Assembly (NCBI GenBank): GCA_017430675.1
Contig: JAFRMM010000124.1
Coordinates: 1-11,264 of the forward strand
Origin: Prevotella sp.
Lineage (GTDB): Bacteria; Bacteroidota; Bacteroidia; Bacteroidales; Bacteroidaceae
Reading direction: 5' to 3'
Length of the DNA stretch: 11,264 nt
Shown here: piece after piece, positions 6,124 through 11,264 of the stretch
Position numbering within the stretch: the stretch's first letter is position 1
Layout: every line of letters starts with the position of its first letter
Program-made: the position numbers and the translations under genes
Notes under the pieces: model-generated
Seen by the model: only the letters and a program-made list of their open reading frames with translations
Told to the model about the DNA's origin: nothing
Databases searched by the model: none

Positions 6124-7467
6124 TTATTGCTTCAGCAGGTACTGCTTGAAGTCGGCAAAGTCCTTGGTCATGGGGACGCTCTGCTTCTGACCCTTCATGA
6201 AGGCGGCCAGACGGTCGGGAATCTCCACGTCGATGCCAAGGATGTCATCCACCTTCTCCTTGAACTTGGCGGGGTGGGCCGTCTCGCAGAACACGCCAAC
6301 CTCCCCAGGCTTCAGACCATCCACAAGCGCCTGATAACCACAGGCGCCGTGAGGATCGAGGATATAGCCCGTCTCCTGATAGCACTGGCGCATGGTCTTG
6401 CGGATCTGGTCGTCGCTATAGGTGGCGCCACTGATGAGCGACGTGATGGCTGCATGAGTATCCTCAGGCGACAGAGCACCGTTCTGCGAATAGAGGTTGA
6501 GAATGCGGGCGAAGTTAGAGGGATCGCCTACGTCCATCGCATTGGCGAGCGTTTGAACGCTGGCCCTGGGCTCGTACTTGCCAGACTGCAGATATTTATA
6601 GAAGATATCATTGGCATTGTTGGCAGCGATGAAGCGCTTGACGGGCAGTCCCTGCTGGTGGCCGAAGAGGGCCGAACAGATATTGCCGAAGTTGCCTGAG
6701 GGTACACACATGACCAAATTAGAGGTTAGAGGTGAGAGGTGAGAGGTGAGAGATTTCATCCGGGCGTAGGCATTGAAGTAATAGAATGCCTGCGGCAGGA
6801 AACGGGCCACGTTGATGGAGTTGGCAGAGGTGAGTTTCATGTGCTGGTTCAGTTCAGCATCCATAAAGGCGTTCTTCACAAGAGCCTGACAGTCGTCGAA
6901 CACGCCATCCACCTCGATGGCAGTGATGTTCTTGCCTAAGGAGGTGAATTGGCACTCCTGGATAGGCGACACTTTGCCCTTCGGATAAAGCACATAGACA
7001 TGGATGCCCTCGACCCCGAGGAAACCGTTGGCCACGGCAGAACCCGTATCGCCAGAGGTGGCTACGAGCACATTGACCTGCTCGCCTTTGTTTTCTTGTT
7101 TAATAAAGTACTGGAGCAGACGCGCCATAAATCGTGCGCCCACATCCTTAAAGGCGAGGGTAGGACCGTGGAAGAGTTCGAGGGTATAGATATGATCCTT
7201 CACCTTCACTACGGGGCAGTCGAAAGAAAGCGTGTCATAGATAATCTGTTTCAGAGAATCTGCATCCACATCCTCTCCGAAGAAGGCATCGGCTACCGTG
7301 TAGGCAATCTCCTGAAATGTCTTGGTCTCGATGGTGTCGAAGAAGTCTTTTGGCAATTGTTTGATCTTCTCTGGCATATAGAGACCGCGATCTTCTGCCA
7401 GACCCTTGACGACTGCTTTGTGCAGGTCGGCGATAGGGGCTTTACCATTCGTGCTATAATACTGCAT
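6124..7467 (-). CDS. thrC: Threonine synthase
   Basis: PLP enzyme that converts O-phosphohomoserine to threonine, the last step of the pathway. The 447 residues start with MQYYSTNGKAPIADLHKAVVKGLAEDRGLYMP, typical of the family. The PLP lysine is Lys107 in LFHGPTLAFKDVGARF, followed by the phosphate loop ATSGDTGSAVANGF (136-149), ANSINVARFLPQ (215-226) and VPSGNFGN (255-262). Length suits the ThrC type without a long N-terminal extension. It is the last gene of a minus-strand operon with thrA and the phosphoglycerate-mutase-like gene, followed by a strong hairpin. The odd part is residues 239-251 (SLTSHLSPLTSNL), just before VMCVPSGNFGN. It is encoded by 7-bp tandem repeats and looks like a later in-frame addition in a loop. 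All catalytic segments are intact, so the enzyme is probably active. Confidence 0.95.
   Translation of the reverse strand: MQYYSTNGKAPIADLHKAVVKGLAEDRGLYMPEKIKQLPKDFFDTIETKTFQEIAYTVADAFFGEDVDADSLKQIIYDTLSFDCPVVKVKDHIYTLELFHGPTLAFKDVGARFMARLLQYFIKQENKGEQVNVLVATSGDTGSAVANGFLGVEGIHVYVLYPKGKVSPIQECQFTSLGKNITAIEVDGVFDDCQALVKNAFMDAELNQHMKLTSANSINVARFLPQAFYYFNAYARMKSLTSHLSPLTSNLVMCVPSGNFGNICSALFGHQQGLPVKRFIAANNANDIFYKYLQSGKYEPRASVQTLANAMDVGDPSNFARILNLYSQNGALSPEDTHAAITSLISGATYSDDQIRKTMRQCYQETGYILDPHGACGYQALVDGLKPGEVGVFCETAHPAKFKEKVDDILGIDVEIPDRLAAFMKGQKQSVPMTKDFADFKQYLLKQ
6721..6752. repeat. Heptamer tract C inside thrC, 4.5 units of AGAGGTG
   Basis: AGAGGTT at 6721 is followed by three exact AGAGGTG units (6728, 6735, 6742) and a partial AGAG (6749-6752). 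On the thrC coding strand the units read CACCTCT and encode the SLTSHLSPLTSNL loop. Seven is not a multiple of three, so gain or loss of a single unit would shift the thrC frame; three units together would preserve it. Confidence 0.85.
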
Positions 7468-7468
7468 A

Positions 7469-7503
7469 ATAATTGATAATTGACAATTGATAATGGATAA
7501 TTA
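7469..7503. repeat. Degenerate heptamer tract D, five 7-bp units
   Basis: Units start at 7469, 7476, 7483, 7490 and 7497 with consensus ATAATTG: two exact, then ACAATTG, ATAATGG and ATAATTA. The tract fills almost the whole gap between the two genes, beginning one base beyond the thrC start codon (7465-7467) and supplying the stop codon of the upstream gene (7501-7503). Confidence 0.7.
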
Positions 7504-8778
7504 AGATATGCTCATCAGGGCTTGCATGAACTCGTTGAGTTTTAAGAGTCCGTAGGAGCCACTGACACAAGAGACTTCATCGTATTGCTGTACCTCATCG
7601 GGCTCGATACCACGATACCAGATGAGGAAGGGCACGGGCTGTCCTACATGGATGCGCATCTCTACTGGCGTGAGATGATCAGGGAGTACAGCGATACAGA
7701 CGGGTTCATCCCAACTTTCCACCTTATTATATATAGGGGCGATGAGACGCTGGTCCAGATACTCGATGGTCTTGAGTTTCAGTTCGAGGTCGCCGTCATG
7801 GCCCGCCTCGTCGCTCGCCTCCACATGGACGAACACGAAGTCGTCGTGTTCGAGAGCATCGATGGCGGCCTGCGCCTTACCTTCGTAATTGGTGTTGGCC
7901 AGACCAGTGGCACCTTCCACCTCGACGATTTTCAATCCTGCATAGTGGCCAATGCCTCGGATGAGATCAACGGCAGAGATCACCGTACCAGACTTCACCT
8001 GCGGATACTGTTGCATAAGCGTCTCCATCGAGGGGCGATAGCCACCACTCCAGGGCCAGATGCTGTTGGCCTGACGCTCGCCGCGCTTAGCACGCTCGAT
8101 ATTGAAAGGATGCTTGGCGAGAAGTTCCTGAGACTTTAGGATCATCTCGTTAATGAGGTCGGCGGTCTGCTGGGGGGAGAGCCTTGAACTGTCTGTTGCT
8201 GTGGCACAGCAACAAACTGACCCTTCTGGCTTGACGAGCAAGGGCTTCCATGCCTCATTCGGATGGTCATGGGGTGGGGCACAGATGATGTGCTTCGAGC
8301 CGCCCTTGATTACTAACAGATGACGGTATTGGATACCTGTGATGAACTTTATCCGTTCACAGCCATCACGTTCGTTGATGGGCTTGGCGAGGTTTTCATT
8401 CAGGTAGTCAATCAACACACGGGCATCTTCCGTCTCCAGATTACCGCCATTGTGGGTGATAATCTTACCATCCTCAAGCGTGATGATGTTACAGCGGATG
8501 GCAAAATCATCGTCTGCCATCTCATAACCTATCGAAGCAGCCTCCAGAGGACCGCGACCCTCATACACCTTATTCAGATCATAGCCGAGGATGGCGGTAT
8601 TGGCCACCTCGGATCCTGGGGGAAATCCCTCGGGGACGGTAATGAGCCTACCGCAGCGGCCTTCACGGGCCAACTGGTCCATCATCGGCTTATGGGCATA
8701 TTGCAATAAGGTATTCCCACCGAGACGCTCGACGGGAAGATCTGCCATGCCATCACCAAGTATGATGATATGCTTCAT
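7501..8778 (-). CDS. Phosphoglycerate-mutase-like metalloenzyme, probable homoserine kinase
   Basis: Member of the cofactor-independent phosphoglycerate mutase (archaeal ApgM) branch of the alkaline phosphatase superfamily; many genomes label it apgM. Visible metal and catalytic positions are Asp9 in ILGDGMADLP, Ser56 in PPGSEVANTAILGYD, the VEASDEAGHDGD segment (319-330; Asp323, His327), PDH (366-368) and His377. Length (425) is near the family norm. From memory, the subfamily found beside threonine genes in Bacteroidota is described as a proposed homoserine kinase (TIGR02535), and genetic work in gut Bacteroides supports this. It sits between thrA and thrC, with no GHMP-type thrB in the window, so it most likely phosphorylates homoserine rather than acting in glycolysis. 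It begins three bases after the thrA stop. Residues 188-197 (CCCATATDSS region) are encoded by a palindromic repeat and look inserted. Confidence 0.88.
   Translation of the reverse strand: MKHIIILGDGMADLPVERLGGNTLLQYAHKPMMDQLAREGRCGRLITVPEGFPPGSEVANTAILGYDLNKVYEGRGPLEAASIGYEMADDDFAIRCNIITLEDGKIITHNGGNLETEDARVLIDYLNENLAKPINERDGCERIKFITGIQYRHLLVIKGGSKHIICAPPHDHPNEAWKPLLVKPEGSVCCCATATDSSRLSPQQTADLINEMILKSQELLAKHPFNIERAKRGERQANSIWPWSGGYRPSMETLMQQYPQVKSGTVISAVDLIRGIGHYAGLKIVEVEGATGLANTNYEGKAQAAIDALEHDDFVFVHVEASDEAGHDGDLELKLKTIEYLDQRLIAPIYNKVESWDEPVCIAVLPDHLTPVEMRIHVGQPVPFLIWYRGIEPDEVQQYDEVSCVSGSYGLLKLNEFMQALMSIS
8195..8217. repeat. 23-bp palindromic repeat, copy 1 (inside phosphoglycerate-mutase-like gene)
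   Basis: The core GTTGCTGTGGCACAGCAAC (8195-8213) is a palindrome with 9-bp arms and one central base, followed by AAAC. All 23 bases recur in reverse complement at 10708-10730. Locally the dyad extends one more pair at 8194/8214 and, after a mismatch, two more pairs (8191-8192 with 8216-8217). On the coding strand it reads Cys-Cys-Cys-Ala-Thr-Ala-Thr in frame. Confidence 0.85.
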
Positions 8779-8781
8779 AAG

Positions 8782-11259
8782 TTAAATGTTTGCGATAGAC
8801 ATGATATTGGCGAAGACACCAGCGGCCGTCACGGCGGCACCGGCACCGTAGCCCTGAATCAGCATCGGGTACTCCTTGTAGCGCTCAGTGGTGAGCAGTA
8901 CGATGTTGTTGGAGCCTTCGAGGCCGTAGAAGGGATGGCCGTAAGGTACTTCCTTCAGAGCCACGCTGGTCTTGAACGACGAAGGATTATTCTCGTCAGC
9001 CTCCATCGTGGCCACGAAGCGCCAACGCTTGTTCTCGGCCTCCAGTACCTTGCGGCGGGCCTCGAAGTCGGCATCTAGTTCAGGCAAACGCTTCCAGAAG
9101 TCGTCGAGACTGCCCTCGAAATAGTCGTTGGGTACGAAGAGATGCTTCTCCACATCTTCCTGCTCCACCTTGTAGCCAGCCTCGCGGGTCAGGATCACCA
9201 GTTTACGGATAACATCCGTACCACTGAGGTCGATACGTGGGTCAGGCTCAGAGTAGCGTTCCTCCTTAGCGCGGCGAACCGTCTCAGAGAAGGGCACATC
9301 AGCAGCAATCTCATTGAAGATGAAGTTCAGCGTACCAGAGAGGATCGCCTCGATCTTCAGGATCTTATCACCTGAGTTGCACAGGTCGTTGATGGTACCG
9401 ATGATAGGCAGACCAGCACCGACGTTGGTCTCGTAACGGAACCAGACACCACGGTCGCGGGCTGTCTGACGGAGTTTGAGATAACTGTCATAGTCGCTCG
9501 ATGCGGCAATTTTATTGGCAGCCACCACGGATATGTTGTGCTCCAGGAAAGTCTGGTAGAGCATGGCGATTTGACGGCTGGCCGTGCAATCGACGAAGAC
9601 ACTGTTGAAGATATTCATCTTCACGATCTCGTCGCGCATGTGCTCTGTATTGGCAGGGAAGCCAGCACGCAGGATCTTCTCGTAGTTGTCGAGGTCGATG
9701 CCATCACGGTCGAGCACGAAGTTATCAACATCGGAGATACCTACCACGTTCAATTTCAGTCGGCGTGACTGCATGAGGAACTTCTGCTGGGTGCGGATCT
9801 GCTCGAGCAGCATGCCGCCTACCGTACCGATACCACAGATAAAGAGATTGAGCACCTTGTATTCCGACAGGAAGAAAGAGTCATGCAGCACGTTCAGTGA
9901 CTTGCGCAGGAACTTACCATCAACCACGAATGAGATGTTCGTCTCTGAGGCTCCCTGGGCACAGGCAATCACACTGATACCAGAACGGCCAAGTGTACCA
10001 AACAGTTTACCTGCGATACCCGGTGTCTGTTTCATGTTCTCACCCACGATGGCGATGGTGGCCAGACCACTCTCCACCTGCATGGGGAACATGGCACCCG
10101 TCTCGATCTCCTTGGCAAACTCTGCATTAAGCACTTCTGCTGCGGCAGCGGCATCCTCATCGCGCACACCGATAGAGGTGGAGTTCTCTGAAGAAGCCTG
10201 TGACACCATGAACACAGAGATACCCTTGTTGGCCAGGGTGGTGAAGATACGGCGGTTCACACCAATCACACCCACCATTGAGAGACCTGTCACCGTAATC
10301 AGTGAGGTGCCCTTGATGCTTGAGATTCCCTTGATGGGCTTATTGTCGTCTTCAATCTTTGCCTTGATGAGTGTACCCGGGTGTTCGGGGTTGAAGGTGT
10401 TCTTCACCTTAATAGGTATATTCTTCACGCAGACGGGATAGATGGTCGGCGGATAGATCACCTTCGCGCCGAAGTTACAGAGTTCCATCGCCTCCACGTA
10501 CGAGAGTTCATTGATAGTATAGGCACTCTTGATGACCTTCGGATCGGCTGTCATGAAGCCATCGACGTCCGTCCAGATCTCCAGTACCTCGGCGTTCAGC
10601 ACGGCAGCAATGATAGAAGCCGTATAGTCAGAGCCGCCACGACCCAGGTTGGTCGTCTCGTGGGTGTCGCGATCGCGGGCGATGAAGCCTGGAACCACAT
10701 ACACTTTGTTTGTTGCTGTGCCACAGCAACCTACTTGACTGAAGGCTTCCTTCACCAGTTCTGTCGTCAGGTCGGCATCAATCACGTGCTTGCCCTGTTT
10801 CTTTTCCGTGCGGATGAAGTCACGGCTGTTCATGCGGACACCATTCTTGATCATGGCTGCCACGATGTGCGAACTCAGACGCTCGCCATAAGAGACAATA
10901 GTATCCTCCGTCTTCTTCGACAGGTCATGGATCAGATAGACACCGTAGAGGATGCTCTTCAACTGGTCGAAGAGTTGATCCACATTATTAAATAAGTTTA
11001 TGCGCTTTTTGTCATCCGTCATGATGGCCTCGATCATCTGGTGGTGGCGTGTCACCATCGCGTCGAATTCCTCACGATAGTGCTCGTCGCCCTGCTTGGC
11101 CATCTGTGATGTGTCGATCAGTTTGTCGGTGATACCGTCAAGTGCACTTACTACAACTACGACAGGTTGCGTCCGAGCCTCTGTCTCCACAATTTTCTTT
11201 AAGCAAAGAATGCTTTTTACGGAACCTACGGACGTTCCGCCGAATTTCATTACTTTCAT
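8782..11259 (-). CDS. thrA: Bifunctional aspartokinase / homoserine dehydrogenase
   Basis: Catalyses the first and third steps from aspartate towards threonine. The 825 residues comprise an aspartokinase domain (1 to about 295: KFGGTSVGS at 5-13, YGERLSS at 124-130, LGRGGSDYTA at 205-214, EIWTDVDGF at 227-235), paired ACT regulatory domains (about 315-465, with SENSTSIGV and SETNISFVV), and a homoserine dehydrogenase domain (about 468-825). The last has the nucleotide-binding GIGTVG (476-481), ANKIA (Lys583), NVGAGLPIIG (612-621), GTLNFIF (642-648) and DLSGTDVIRK (677-686; Asp682, Lys686). The length matches E. coli ThrA. The ACT pair implies feedback inhibition, in this family usually by threonine. 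The start ATG at 11259 gives MKVMKFGGTS; the operon promoter lies beyond the right edge. Residues 177-184 (GCCGTATN) are encoded by a palindromic repeat and look inserted in a loop before YVVPGF. Confidence 0.96.
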   Translation of the reverse strand: MKVMKFGGTSVGSVKSILCLKKIVETEARTQPVVVVVSALDGITDKLIDTSQMAKQGDEHYREEFDAMVTRHHQMIEAIMTDDKKRINLFNNVDQLFDQLKSILYGVYLIHDLSKKTEDTIVSYGERLSSHIVAAMIKNGVRMNSRDFIRTEKKQGKHVIDADLTTELVKEAFSQVGCCGTATNKVYVVPGFIARDRDTHETTNLGRGGSDYTASIIAAVLNAEVLEIWTDVDGFMTADPKVIKSAYTINELSYVEAMELCNFGAKVIYPPTIYPVCVKNIPIKVKNTFNPEHPGTLIKAKIEDDNKPIKGISSIKGTSLITVTGLSMVGVIGVNRRIFTTLANKGISVFMVSQASSENSTSIGVRDEDAAAAAEVLNAEFAKEIETGAMFPMQVESGLATIAIVGENMKQTPGIAGKLFGTLGRSGISVIACAQGASETNISFVVDGKFLRKSLNVLHDSFFLSEYKVLNLFICGIGTVGGMLLEQIRTQQKFLMQSRRLKLNVVGISDVDNFVLDRDGIDLDNYEKILRAGFPANTEHMRDEIVKMNIFNSVFVDCTASRQIAMLYQTFLEHNISVVAANKIAASSDYDSYLKLRQTARDRGVWFRYETNVGAGLPIIGTINDLCNSGDKILKIEAILSGTLNFIFNEIAADVPFSETVRRAKEERYSEPDPRIDLSGTDVIRKLVILTREAGYKVEQEDVEKHLFVPNDYFEGSLDDFWKRLPELDADFEARRKVLEAENKRWRFVATMEADENNPSSFKTSVALKEVPYGHPFYGLEGSNNIVLLTTERYKEYPMLIQGYGAGAAVTAAGVFANIMSIANI
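10708..10730. repeat. 23-bp palindromic repeat, copy 2 (inside thrA)
   Basis: This is the exact reverse complement of the 23 bases at 8195-8217: 9-bp arms GTTGCTGTG (10712-10720) and CACAGCAAC (10722-10730) around one central base. The thrA coding strand reads Gly-Cys-Cys-Gly-Thr-Ala-Thr-Asn here. Flanking sequence beyond the 23 bp is unrelated to copy 1, so the 23-mer is the shared unit. Confidence 0.85.
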
Positions 11260-11264
11260 ATTTC

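Noticed and set aside
7585..8139. Long plus-strand open frames opposite the phosphoglycerate-mutase-like gene, and similar ones opposite thrC and thrA (for example 6115-6699 and 9686-10441)
   Set aside because: They are antisense to genes with clear catalytic motifs, have no recognisable domains, and are explained by the codon bias of the real genes.

Overview
The window looks like chromosomal DNA from a member of the Bacteroidota, most likely a Prevotella-like Bacteroidales. The reasons are the promoter style (three TAnnTTTGCa boxes and little use of Shine-Dalgarno sites), the archaeal/eukaryotic-type prolyl-tRNA synthetase, an ECF sigma/anti-sigma pair of Bacteroidota type, and a threonine operon in which a phosphoglycerate-mutase-like protein sits where a homoserine kinase is expected. 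I see no phage, plasmid or transposase genes. The assignment is inferred from gene content only.

Layout. 1-690 (minus): the N-terminal 230 codons of proS, running off the left edge. 691-821: a divergent promoter region. 822-2237 (plus): a two-gene envelope operon, an OmpA-like lipoprotein followed by the peptidoglycan glycosyltransferase mtgA. 2262-3086 (minus): a SpoU/TrmH-type RNA 2'-O-methyltransferase, convergent with mtgA across a perfect hairpin. 3087-3532: a 446-base gene-free gap with two identical 16-bp palindromes, an internal dyad and five 11-bp direct repeats. 3533-5923 (minus): a three-gene operon of ECF sigma factor, single-pass membrane anti-sigma-like protein and an exported protein of unknown function. 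5975-6123: a strong hairpin ending the next operon. 6124-11259 (minus): the threonine branch, in transcription order thrA (aspartokinase/homoserine dehydrogenase), the phosphoglycerate-mutase-like probable homoserine kinase, and thrC (threonine synthase). Together these would convert aspartate to threonine, except for aspartate-semialdehyde dehydrogenase, which is not in the window.

The most unusual signal is the number of small repeated elements lying at, or inside, ordinary housekeeping genes. Four loci are built of degenerate 7-bp units: two of them supply stop or start codons and one lies in frame inside thrC. A 23-bp, near-perfectly palindromic sequence occurs twice in opposite orientation, once inside thrA and once inside the neighbouring phosphoglycerate-mutase-like gene. 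Both copies are read in the same phase and give the same kind of Cys-Cys-rich peptide. A third kind of palindrome supplies the stop codon of the RNA methyltransferase gene. Together with the palindrome/11-mer region at 3184-3428, these are the parts most worth following up.
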